A stretch of 7,590 bases of DNA from an uncultured Coriobacteriaceae bacterium (GCA_902783925.1 CACZSV010000111.1:1-7590); one strand, 5' to 3'. Positions 1 to 5,624 are shown, counted from the stretch's first letter. Notes: a model not told the origin generated them from the sequence alone. Numbers and translations: made by a program.

Positions 1-121
1 CACATCCTCGCACGCTGCATGCAACATGGTGGAATCAGCGCAACGCGCTAGACACAATGGACGCTTCTCCTCATAGAGTGGGAATAAGCATGTAGCAATT
101 GGATGGTGATGGCGAACGGGG

Positions 122-160
122 GCGAATGGGGACGGAGGCAATTCGCCTGCCCATTCGCCA
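122..160. repeat. inverted repeat copy L, downstream of the first Nif11 gene
   Basis: Read on the minus strand, positions 146-122 match plus-strand 561-585 at 22 of 25 bases. The shared block is GCGAAT, one variable base, GCCTCCGTCCC, two variable bases, then TTCGC. Just outside, TGGCGAAT (minus strand 160-153) matches TGGTGAAT (549-556). This copy also folds on itself: GGCGAATGGG (121-130) pairs perfectly with CCCATTCGCC (150-159), with a smaller AGGC/GCCT stem inside. It begins 14 bases beyond the stop codon of the first Nif11 gene, so the hairpin may cap that transcript, but no U-tract follows it. A further half-copy, GGCGAACGGG, lies immediately upstream at 111-120. Confidence 0.7.
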
Positions 161-172
161 CTCGGAAATGGA

Positions 173-358
173 CTACACGCCGTAGTTGCAGTTTGTGTGG
201 TGGCTGCACGACCAGCTACCACCAGAAATGGCTTCCATCTCCGTGTCGGAGAGCTTGTAGCCCTCTTTCTTGGCGAGCGCTAACATTTCATCGGGGGTCT
301 TGCATGTCTTCGCCTTCTCGCGCAGCTCGGGGCTGAGATCCAGATCTTTGATGTCCAT
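173..358 (-). CDS. Nif11-like leader peptide RiPP precursor A (61 aa)
   Basis: Small precursor of the Nif11-type leader family, whose members are ribosomally made, modified by a partner enzyme, then cut after a double-glycine motif during export. The leader carries the family hallmark: an LxxKAKTCKTPDEMLALAK-type helix (about residues 11-30), then EGYKLSDTEMEAISGG ending in Gly46-Gly47. The predicted core is the 14 residues after GG, SWSCSHHTNCNYGV, with two Cys (51, 57), two adjacent His and one Thr. The start is well supported by a strong purine-rich Shine-Dalgarno (GGAGAGGAGAG on the minus strand, about 362-372). It is homologous to the divergent precursor at 694-900, with nearly the same leader but a different core. 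No modification enzyme adjoins it inside the window, so the modification type is unknown. The family call is confident; that the product is a mature secreted peptide is inference. Confidence 0.88.
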   Translation of the reverse strand: MDIKDLDLSPELREKAKTCKTPDEMLALAKKEGYKLSDTEMEAISGGSWSCSHHTNCNYGV

Positions 359-408
359 GGTCTCTCCTCTCCATTGTCTGAAGCATTCCAGGTAAGCCGA
401 CTATCCGC

Positions 409-422
409 CGGCAGCGCTGCCG
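409..422. promoter_or_regulatory. perfect 14-bp palindrome upstream of Nif11 precursor A
   Basis: CGGCAGCGCTGCCG is a perfect palindrome with no loop, about 51 bases upstream of the precursor A start codon. A loopless even palindrome fits a dimeric repressor or activator site better than a terminator. In GC-rich DNA a 14-base palindrome can arise by chance, and no second copy is present in the window. Confidence 0.3.
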
Positions 423-548
423 CCCGACTCTGCAACCGAGCCGAGCAAACTAGTAGTTTTACGCAATGGATATCATTTCGTCTCACTGTTTTGACGGTTT
501 TGCCAATCTACCTTTCCTTAGGTCCCGATTAGACGAGACAAAGCGCCT

Positions 549-585
549 TGGTGAATAATCGCGAATAGCCTCCGTCCCTTTTCGC
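549..585. repeat. inverted repeat copy R, between the two Nif11 genes
   Basis: Partner of the repeat at 122-160 in opposite orientation. It has TGGTGAAT (549-556), a 4-base spacer (6 in the other copy), then GCGAATA followed by GCCTCCGTCCC and TTTTCGC (561-585). Its ends GCGAA and TTCGC are complementary, so it can form a small hairpin. Together the two copies bracket precursor A and its upstream region (about 460 bp). The form resembles REP-like or MITE-like elements, but no transposase is present here. Confidence 0.7.
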
Positions 586-693
586 TAGGTTTTCGGCGCA
601 TCTAGGCCACATGTGCGGCATCATTGGCAAATGATAATTACCCTTTTGGTATTATAGTTTTATTGATCGCAGCAGAGTAAGGAGCTGGTAACT

Positions 694-900
694 ATGAATT
701 ATACAGACGTACCTGATAGCATTAGAGAACGCGCCATGGCGTGCAAAAGCCCTGAGGAGCTGCTGTCTTTGGCCAAAGAAGAAGGCTACGAGTTATCCGA
801 TGAAGATTTGGATGCTGTGAGCGGCGGCGAAGATTGGGGTGCCGCGGAGCTCAATTGCGGTAGCCACTGCAACCATAATTGTGTTGGTCTAAAGAGGTAA
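694..900 (+). CDS. Nif11-like leader peptide RiPP precursor B (68 aa)
   Basis: Second precursor of the Nif11-type leader family. The leader aligns without gaps to precursor A: CKSPEELLSLAKEEGYELSD, then a D/E-rich turn and AVSGG, with the expected cleavage after Gly44-Gly45. The 23-residue core, starting EDWGAAELN, holds three evenly spaced Cys (55, 59, 63) in a CxxxCxxxC pattern with His58 and His61 between them. It has one Ser and no Thr, so classical multi-ring lanthionine formation looks unlikely. Thioether, disulfide or metal chelation by the Cys/His set are possibilities, all inferred. The start is supported by AAGGAG at 679-684, nine bases before the ATG. It reads away from precursor A. 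The next gene downstream on the same strand is a SAM methyltransferase about 325 bases away. Confidence 0.9.
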   Translation: MNYTDVPDSIRERAMACKSPEELLSLAKEEGYELSDEDLDAVSGGEDWGAAELNCGSHCNHNCVGLKR

Positions 901-1225
901 AGAGAAGGCCACGGGGAACAAGGGCATATAGAATGCACCGCTAGCTCGTTCTCATGTGAAAACAACAAATCGTGGTCAATGTCTAATACCGCAAAGAGGA
1001 GTGCATTTCAAGACTTCAAACCATGATGTGTCCGTGATATTGTGGCATCAAACGCGCGGGGCATAGGGCCTCGCGGTGACGGCCATCCAAGGGGATGTCT
1101 TTTTGGTCATTGTTCTGTAAGGAACGCTAGAACTTATCGTTTCGAGAAGGGCACTAATGTTGCCCCAGGTTTGTTGCGTTCCAAATCCCTGTATCCGTAG
1201 GATTCTCATAGAACAGGACAAGACC
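901..1225. other. gene-poor stretch between precursor B and the methyltransferase
   Basis: 325 bases without a gene I can support. Short frames on both strands show no recognisable motif. No intrinsic terminator follows precursor B. A small dyad GGGCA/TGCCC (1149-1153 and 1161-1165, 7-base loop) encloses the alternative methyltransferase ATG at 1157. A long leader or an unrecognised small gene cannot be excluded. Confidence 0.4.
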
Positions 1226-1942
1226 ATGAACTTCCCGAAGGCAGACACCTTCCCTCAATCCACCATGCGCGATCGCAGCATGGGACCGAATCCACTTAAA
1301 ATCTGCGAGGAGCTGCTCGGCTACGCTGACATACCGGCGGGCTCCGTCGTGCTCGACCTCGGCAGCGGGGCCGGGCTCACGAGCGCCCTCATGGCGCGCG
1401 AGTACGAACTTATCGTGTATGCCGCCGACCTGTGGAGCGATCCGTCAGACAACATGCGCTTCTTCGAGGCATGCGGCCTCAGCAACCGCCAGGCCGTCCC
1501 GCTCAAGGCCGATGCGACTGCGCTTCCCTTCGCGCACGGGTTCTTTGACGTCGTGGTGAGCGTCGACTCGTATAACTACTTCGGCCGCGACCCGGAATAC
1601 CTCGGAGAGCACCTGCTGCCGCTCGTCAAGCACGGCGGCGACCTACTCTTTGCCATTCCCGGCATGATGCGCGACTGTCACGACGATCTGCCCGCATGCC
1701 TGCTCGCGTCCTGGACACCCGAGCAACTCGACTACATGCACGATATGGACTGGTGGCAGGCCAACCTCTCGCAGACAGAGGACATCGACATACTCGACAT
1801 GCGGGAGATGGCCTGCACGTGCGAAGCGTGGGCAGACTGGATTGAGTGCGACAACGAGTACGCCGCAGGCGACCGCGCAGCCGTTGAAGCTGGCGCGCTC
1901 GACTATCTCAACACCATCGCGGTGAGGCTCAGGCGCAGCTAG
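1226..1942 (+). CDS. class I SAM-dependent methyltransferase (238 aa)
   Basis: Cytosolic methyl-transfer enzyme of the Rossmann-fold (methyltransferase type 11/25-like) group; the substrate cannot be told from sequence. Motif I is VLDLGSGAG at residues 42-50 (SAM binding). An acidic Asp68 follows strand 2 in YAADLW. LKADATALPFAHGFFDVVVS (93-112) forms motifs II/III, and DLLFAIPGM (139-147) is the late strand. The N-terminal SMGPNPLKICEELL helix is typical of this group. The start at 1226 leaves about 18 residues before MGPN, as I recall for homologues, with AGGA seven bases upstream. An in-frame ATG at 1157 also has a reasonable AAGGG site, and would add 23 residues lacking family resemblance. 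The gene ends 32 bases before a strong terminator. It could be a stand-alone enzyme or act on the neighbouring peptides; the latter is speculation from proximity. Confidence 0.85.
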   Translation: MNFPKADTFPQSTMRDRSMGPNPLKICEELLGYADIPAGSVVLDLGSGAGLTSALMAREYELIVYAADLWSDPSDNMRFFEACGLSNRQAVPLKADATALPFAHGFFDVVVSVDSYNYFGRDPEYLGEHLLPLVKHGGDLLFAIPGMMRDCHDDLPACLLASWTPEQLDYMHDMDWWQANLSQTEDIDILDMREMACTCEAWADWIECDNEYAAGDRAAVEAGALDYLNTIAVRLRRS

Positions 1943-1973
1943 CGCAAATCTCCTGCTAGAGAGCGATGGCATG

Positions 1974-2006
1974 AGCCGTGCCGCCGACATGACGGCACGG
2001 CTTTTT
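1974..2006 (+). terminator. intrinsic terminator after the methyltransferase
   Basis: A perfect 10-bp stem AGCCGTGCCG (1974-1983) / CGGCACGGCT (1993-2002) with a 9-base loop is followed by a run of five T (2002-2006). There is no T-run on the other strand, so it acts on the plus strand only. Confidence 0.9.
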
Positions 2007-2254
2007 CACAGCGCCCCATGGCGGGCACTTTCGATGCACACGCGCTTGTCAGATGCCAACAGATCGACTTTCATGCCCTTGCGAGCACAGTGGAAGTAAA
2101 CGATAGGCCTCTCGCCGTACAAATCGAGCCCAAACGATAGGGGAACCACGTAGGGGCCGTCTGCACCTGTCAATCCGAGTCGGATCATGCAACAACGCTA
2201 CAGGATATCAAGGACGGTATCTTTGCCCGTTACTTCGCGGCTTTCCCCTCTCGT
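2006..2254 (-). pseudogene. relic of a NimA-like / pyridoxamine 5'-phosphate oxidase-family protein
   Basis: Read leftward from 2254, the frame gives RGESREVTGKDTVLDIL, an in-frame TAG (2200-2198), then RCCMIRLGLTGADGPYVVPL and further conserved residues. This matches the start of the NimA/FMN split-barrel family (REVTD...IL..C..CRLGL, PYVVPL.FG, YFH.A..G.K.DLL, VC.E). Three lesions are visible. The expected start codon position holds ACG (2254-2252), preceded by an AAAGG-like ribosome site. TAG interrupts the frame before RCC. The protein stops at 2008-2006 after VCIES and a short non-family tail, roughly half the usual 140-160 residues. The surviving ATG (2188) would give only 60 residues lacking the first helix. 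Intact relatives are flavin- or heme-binding proteins, some linked to 5-nitroimidazole reduction. The break coincides with the plus-strand terminator, suggesting a rearrangement junction there. Confidence 0.8.
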
Positions 2255-2323
2255 AGTCTCGGCCTTTCTTTTGCCAGTGGTTGATGGTTTTAGCGCCTTC
2301 GATTCTATCCGCACAACGACACG

Positions 2324-2352
2324 CGATCTGGCCGTTTAGGACATCCAGATCG
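2324..2352. promoter_or_regulatory. 8-bp inverted repeat upstream of the Ada/AlkA gene
   Basis: CGATCTGG (2324-2331) and CCAGATCG (2345-2352) are perfect complements separated by 13 bases. No T-run follows, so it is not a terminator. Its place about 90-120 bases before the chosen ada start makes it a candidate protein-binding site. Confidence 0.35.
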
Positions 2353-2357
2353 AAATT

Positions 2358-2380
2358 GGACAACGATTAAATCGATGTCC
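2358..2380. promoter_or_regulatory. near-perfect 23-bp dyad, candidate operator of the ada operon
   Basis: Left arm GGACAACGATT (2358-2368), a central A, and right arm AATCGATGTCC (2370-2380) are complementary at 10 of 11 positions. The only mismatch is the sixth base of each arm. It lies 64 bases before the chosen ada start and overlaps the more upstream in-frame ATG (2375), which argues that ATG is not used. E. coli Ada binds promoter elements of its own operon, but this dyad is not the E. coli Ada box, so the binding protein is unknown. Confidence 0.45.
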
Positions 2381-2430
2381 GATTTTGGCTATTCATTCGA
2401 ATGCCCATCGGTTACATTTTGCATTGAACG

Positions 2431-2438
2431 AAGGGTGG
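2431..2438 (+). promoter_or_regulatory. ribosome binding site deciding the ada start
   Basis: AAGGGTGG ends five bases before the ATG at 2444. The in-frame ATG at 2375 has no purine-rich site before it, so 2444 is preferred. Confidence 0.55.
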
Positions 2439-2443
2439 GCAAG

Positions 2444-4033
2444 ATGAAAGACAAGTCGTTCACGCAGAGCGCCGACGAACGCGAAGCTGCTCTTGAACTC
2501 ATGGCAAATAGATTGCCGTCGGAATCTCTGAACAGCTCAGTCGAGCGCAAACGCGCGATTTACGGCGCATTCGAGGCACGCGACGCACGCTTTGATGGGC
2601 GGGTGTATGCGGCGATATCGAGCACCGGCGTCTACTGCCGGCCGGTGTGCCCCTACCATGCGAAGATCGAGAACGTTACGTTCTACGCAAGCGCAGCAGA
2701 AGCAGAAGAGGCGGGCTACCGCCCCTGCCTGGTATGCCGTCCCGAAACTGCCCCTGGGCTGTCGAGCGCCGATGCCCGCAAAAGCCTCGCGCGGCGAGCA
2801 GCCGCAATGATTCAAGAGGAATGCACCGCAGGGGATGGTCTGGAGAGGCTGTCCGCCCGTCTCGGCTATACCGACCGCCATGTCCGCCGCGTGTTCCAAG
2901 ACGAGTTCGGCGTCACGCCCATGCAGTTCCTCACGACGTGCCGGCTGCGGCTCGCGAAGGCGATGCTCGCCGACACCAGTCTCTCCATGGCTGATGTCGC
3001 GAAAGCGTCGGGATTCAAGAGCACTCGCAGGTTCAACGATGCGTTCAAGAGCCATTACGGTCTGGTTCCGTCAGAGCAGCGAAGGCTTGCGAAGAATCGC
3101 AGCGCCAACGCATTCAACGCTGAGGCGGCAATCAGGCTGAGGCTCGGCTATCGGCCCCCTCTATGCTTCAGCGAGCTGCTGGCATTTTTCCGCGACCGTG
3201 CGCTTGCCGGCGTTGAGGTTGTGGACGATGCGTCGTACGCGCGCACAGCCCGCATGGCAATGCCCGACGGAAGCGAGGTTTCAGGCTGGATACGGGTGGA
3301 GCATGACCCTGCACACAACGCGCTCGTGCTCTCTATAGCCGAGTCGCTGCTGCCAGCAACGTCGATAGTGGTGGCCCGCGTGCGCAGGATGTTCGACCTT
3401 GATTGCGATCCAGAGACCGTGTTCGAAGGCCTCGCTGCACTCGACACGATACGTCCCGGGGCGAATGTGTGCGGGATGCGCTTGCCGGGGTGCTTCGATC
3501 CATTCGAAACATGCTGCCGCGCCGTGCTCGGCCAGCAGGTGAGCGTCGCTGCGGCCAACAAGCTGGCAGCTCGCGTCGTCGATGCGCTCGGCCCGCACAT
3601 CCAAACCGGCATCGAGGGTCTCGACCGCGCTTGGCCATCCGCTTTTGAGGTTTCCTCTCTCGACGACGTTGCGGGGGTGTTGGGCCCGCTCGGCGTCATC
3701 CGCACCCGCTCGGTGGTAATTGCCGAAATCGCGCGTATGGTGGAATCTGCCGATCTTGGCTTCGATGCGCTCGTCGATCCAATAGAGCAGATAAATGCGC
3801 TCTTGTCGGTGAAGGGCATCGGCCCCTGGACGGCAAACTACATCGCGATGCGCGCGTACTCGTATCCTGACGCATTCCTGGAGAAGGACTCCGGCGTCGC
3901 GCATGCTCTTCCCGATATGACGCCCAAAGAACGGCTCGAGGCCGTGGAACCGTGTCGGCCGTGGCGCAGCTACGCGGTCATCTGCCTGTGGAACTCGCTT
4001 TCAAATCAGACGCTGAAAGAGAAAGGGGAGTAA
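2444..4033 (+). CDS. fused Ada (methyl-phosphotriester sensor/AraC regulator) and AlkA DNA-3-methyladenine glycosylase (529 aa)
   Basis: Cytosolic alkylation-response protein. Numbering from the 2444 ATG, residues about 34-105 form the Ada zinc domain with Cys65, Cys69, Cys95 and Cys98 (GVYCRPVC and YRPCLVC). By homology the first is the Cys that accepts methyl from DNA phosphotriesters. Residues 109-214 hold two AraC-type helix-turn-helix units. Residues about 230-322 match the AlkA N-terminal domain. From about 353 follows the HhH-GPD glycosylase, with hairpin VKGIGPWTANYIAMRAY (456-472) and FLEKDSG, whose Asp482 aligns with catalytic Asp238 of E. coli AlkA. It removes N3-methylpurines and related bases. 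The E. coli Ada C-terminal O6-methylguanine domain is absent, but the next gene supplies it. The track-length alternative start at 2375 would add 23 residues without homology. ogt follows after 5 bases. Autoregulation is likely but inferred. Confidence 0.93.
   Translation: MKDKSFTQSADEREAALELMANRLPSESLNSSVERKRAIYGAFEARDARFDGRVYAAISSTGVYCRPVCPYHAKIENVTFYASAAEAEEAGYRPCLVCRPETAPGLSSADARKSLARRAAAMIQEECTAGDGLERLSARLGYTDRHVRRVFQDEFGVTPMQFLTTCRLRLAKAMLADTSLSMADVAKASGFKSTRRFNDAFKSHYGLVPSEQRRLAKNRSANAFNAEAAIRLRLGYRPPLCFSELLAFFRDRALAGVEVVDDASYARTARMAMPDGSEVSGWIRVEHDPAHNALVLSIAESLLPATSIVVARVRRMFDLDCDPETVFEGLAALDTIRPGANVCGMRLPGCFDPFETCCRAVLGQQVSVAAANKLAARVVDALGPHIQTGIEGLDRAWPSAFEVSSLDDVAGVLGPLGVIRTRSVVIAEIARMVESADLGFDALVDPIEQINALLSVKGIGPWTANYIAMRAYSYPDAFLEKDSGVAHALPDMTPKERLEAVEPCRPWRSYAVICLWNSLSNQTLKEKGE
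4024..4030 (+). promoter_or_regulatory. ribosome binding site of ogt, inside the ada 3' end
   Basis: AGGGGAG lies in the last codons of the Ada/AlkA gene, eight bases before the ATG at 4039. It decides against the longer in-frame start at 3952, which lies inside the upstream gene and has no such site. The layout fits translational coupling. Confidence 0.8.
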
Positions 4034-4038
4034 CGATT

Positions 4039-4602
4039 ATGACGACATATCGCACCGAATACGAATCCGATCTCATCGGACCGCTCACATTGGCAAGCGA
4101 CGGCGAGGCCATCGTGGGCTGCTGGTTCGGAAACGACCGGTACTTCGGCTATGGTGTCGACGGAGATATGAAACCGAAGGACGATTTGCCCGTGTTCGAC
4201 CAGGCACGTACATGGCTCGACCGGTATTTCGCGGGCAAGGCACCCGACCCGCGCGAGCTTCCGCTCTCGGCACAGGCGACGCCCTTCCAGCTGCGCGTGC
4301 GCGAGGCCATGCTCGACATTCCCTTCGGGACCACGACTACCTATGGTCAAATCGCACAGCGCATTGCGTTCGAGACGGGCAAGCGTTCATCTGCGCGCGC
4401 CGTGGGCGGGGCCGTCGGGCACAACCCGCTTTGCATCATCGCCCCGTGCCACCGCGTCGTCGGCGCCAATGGCAGTCTGACCGGCTTCGGGGGCGGCATC
4501 GACATGAAGGTGAAGCTGCTCGAGCATGAGGGCGTCGACCTGTCGCGTTTTTTCCGCCCGAAGCGCGGCACGGCCATCGATCCCGCCAGCTGGGGCCGAT
4601 AG
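4039..4602 (+). CDS. ogt: methylated-DNA--[protein]-cysteine S-methyltransferase (Ogt/MGMT, 187 aa)
   Basis: Suicide repair protein that transfers the alkyl group from O6-alkylguanine (and O4-alkylthymine) to its own cysteine. The N-terminal part (1-75) is the variable ribonuclease-like domain. The DNA-binding domain starts at about 80 (TPFQLRVREAMLDIPFGTTTTYGQIA), with the recognition helix in SSARAVGGAVGHNP (117-130). The active site IAPCHRVVG has Cys137, and GFGGG (149-153) follows. It is full length for the family with all key residues present. It shares an operon with the Ada/AlkA gene (5-base gap), so it supplies the O6 function missing from that fusion and is probably induced with it. 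No clear T-run terminator follows; the next feature is a cluster of hairpin repeats. Confidence 0.96.
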   Translation: MTTYRTEYESDLIGPLTLASDGEAIVGCWFGNDRYFGYGVDGDMKPKDDLPVFDQARTWLDRYFAGKAPDPRELPLSAQATPFQLRVREAMLDIPFGTTTTYGQIAQRIAFETGKRSSARAVGGAVGHNPLCIIAPCHRVVGANGSLTGFGGGIDMKVKLLEHEGVDLSRFFRPKRGTAIDPASWGR

Positions 4603-4686
4603 CTCTGCCGCACGCTTAAAACCGATTGCATCTGTACTCAGCTTGAAAACTGCTCGCGAAGCGCCCGCATGCTTTGATAACTTGAT

Positions 4687-4785
4687 GTTGCAGCAGCATA
4701 TGGAGAGGGGACAGACCCCTACGTTGCAGCAGCATATAGAGAGGGGACAGATCCCTGCGTAAATAGAGAGGGGACAGACCCCTGC
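4687..4785. repeat. three REP-like hairpin repeats, 36-bp direct-repeat array
   Basis: Two 36-base units (4687-4722 and 4723-4758) run head to tail, starting GTTGCAGCAGCATAT. A third, 27-base unit (4759-4785) lacks 9 bases of the GCAGCAGCA part. Each unit carries a small hairpin AGGGG, loop ACAGA, CCCCT at 4706-4720, 4742-4756 (one C to T change, still a G-U pair) and 4769-4783. There is no T-run. GGGGACAGACCCC-type palindromes are a recurrent form of intergenic repeat in bacteria and resemble REP sequences mobilised by Y1 (RAYT) transposases. Its position between ogt and the YigZ gene may give it a transcript-end or stabilising role, which is inference. Confidence 0.8.
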
Positions 4786-4826
4786 GTTAAACACCTACGC
4801 TGCTCCCTTTGTAGCCTGCGGCGGCT

Positions 4827-4840
4827 TATAATCATAAGCA
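4827..4840 (+). promoter_or_regulatory. -10 box TATAAT for the YigZ-family gene, likely leaderless
   Basis: A consensus TATAAT (4827-4832) lies so close to the ATG at 4840 that the predicted start of transcription (4839-4840) coincides with the start codon. No Shine-Dalgarno is present, consistent with a leaderless mRNA, which is common in actinobacteria. No good -35 box is seen at the usual distance (TCCCTT at 4804-4809 is poor). Confidence 0.5.
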
Positions 4841-5478
4841 TGGCAGAAACGATGAAGGCATATTGGACGGTTGCACCCGACGGGATGGGCGAGTCGTTGT
4901 ACGAAGATCGCAAGAGCCAGTTCTTCGGGTTCGCCGTGCATGCAGAATCGGCAGATGAGGCCATCGAGTTCAGGCATTCGGTCATCGAGCGCATCCCTAG
5001 CGCCAGCCATTACGTGTCGGCGTGGATTTTGGTCGACGGAAGCGAGTTCTATTCCGATGCGAAAGAGCCTCACGGATGCGCGGGCATGCCGGTGCTGAAC
5101 GCCTTGAAGGGCAGTGGCGCGGTCGATACCGCATGCGTCGTGGCGCGAATTTTCGGCGGCACGCTGCTGGGCAAGGGCGGGCTCATGCGCGCCTACACCA
5201 AGGCGGCGACCGATGCGCTTGCCGCTGCACACATCGTGCGGCGCGTGCTTTGCCAGCTTGTGGACGTTGTGGTGCCTTACTCGTTGTACGAGCCGCTGTC
5301 CAAACGCGTGTCCGACTGGGGTGCTCAGGTGGACGGTACCAACTTCGCGGAGAACGTGACGATGCGACTGTCCGTTCCCTGCGAGCTTGCGCAGACGCTT
5401 TGCGACAGCATTCGGGAGTTCTCTAATGCACGGGCGCTGTGCACCTTGGGGCCTTGCGATCTACGTTACCTTTCGTGA
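4840..5478 (+). CDS. yigZ: YigZ/IMPACT family protein (UPF0029), 212 aa
   Basis: Member of the YigZ family, related to the N-terminal domain of eukaryotic IMPACT; its bacterial role is not established. The YESRKSQF-like start (EDRKSQFFGF, 22-31) opens the first domain. SDAKEPHGCAGMPVLNALKG (72-91) corresponds to the family's SDDGEPxGTAGxP motif, with D to A and G to K variation. ARIFGGTLLGKGGLMRAYTK (102-121) is the conserved RYFGGIKLGxGGLVRAY motif. Residues about 143-205 form the DUF1949-like ferredoxin-fold C-terminal domain. Length is normal (about 200-215). ATG at 4852 (residue 5) is an alternative start, but neither has a ribosome site, and 4840 fits the TATAAT promoter. It is a single-gene unit after the repeat array and converges with the surface-protein gene. 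Confidence 0.9.
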   Translation: MAETMKAYWTVAPDGMGESLYEDRKSQFFGFAVHAESADEAIEFRHSVIERIPSASHYVSAWILVDGSEFYSDAKEPHGCAGMPVLNALKGSGAVDTACVVARIFGGTLLGKGGLMRAYTKAATDALAAAHIVRRVLCQLVDVVVPYSLYEPLSKRVSDWGAQVDGTNFAENVTMRLSVPCELAQTLCDSIREFSNARALCTLGPCDLRYLS

Positions 5479-5624
5479 GCGCTTGGTAGAGAGATTGCCG
5501 CGCTAGGTGCAGCCTGTTTTCTTGCTGGTGGAGAGCAAGACCTTGTTAATCCAATCGAACGCGAGCGAGCGGTTCTTCTCGAAGGACTCGCAAGTGGTTG
5601 GGAGGCTCGTACCCGAGCATAGGA

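Larger units (their letters stand above)
359..693. other. divergent intergenic region between the two Nif11 genes
   Basis: 335 bases with no credible gene. It must hold the promoters of both precursors. The stretch 630-665, before the second gene, is clearly AT-rich and contains TATTAT (650-655) and TATAGT (653-658) as possible -10 boxes, with TTGGCA at 624-629. The spacing (20 or more bases) is poor, so no promoter is called. It also contains the palindrome at 409-422 and repeat copy R at 549-585, listed separately, plus an 8-base palindrome CACATGTG at 608-615. Confidence 0.5.

Noticed and set aside
1..100. A minus-strand frame open to the left edge, preceded by GAGGAG (67-72)
   Set aside because: Only about 60 bases with at best a TTG start. 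No product can be inferred and chance is enough to explain it.
1157..1225. A longer methyltransferase start at 1157
   Set aside because: It has a fair AAGGG site, but the added 23 residues do not resemble the family and the ATG lies in the loop of a small dyad. Kept as an alternative only.
1048..1248. A 66-codon minus-strand frame upstream of the methyltransferase
   Set aside because: No ribosome site or family resemblance, and it overlaps the methyltransferase start. It looks like a chance open frame.
2537..3904. Several long frames opposite to or overlapping the Ada/AlkA gene
   Set aside because: They are shadows of a GC-rich coding region. The sense frame carries all Ada and AlkA motifs.
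4687..4785. The tandem repeats considered as a CRISPR array
   Set aside because: The repeats are directly adjacent with no unique spacers, and no cas genes are present.
5520..5540. A 7-bp hairpin TCTTGCT/AGCAAGA 42 bases after the YigZ-family stop
   Set aside because: The T-run precedes the stem instead of following it on the plus strand, and none follows on the minus strand, so it is not an intrinsic terminator.
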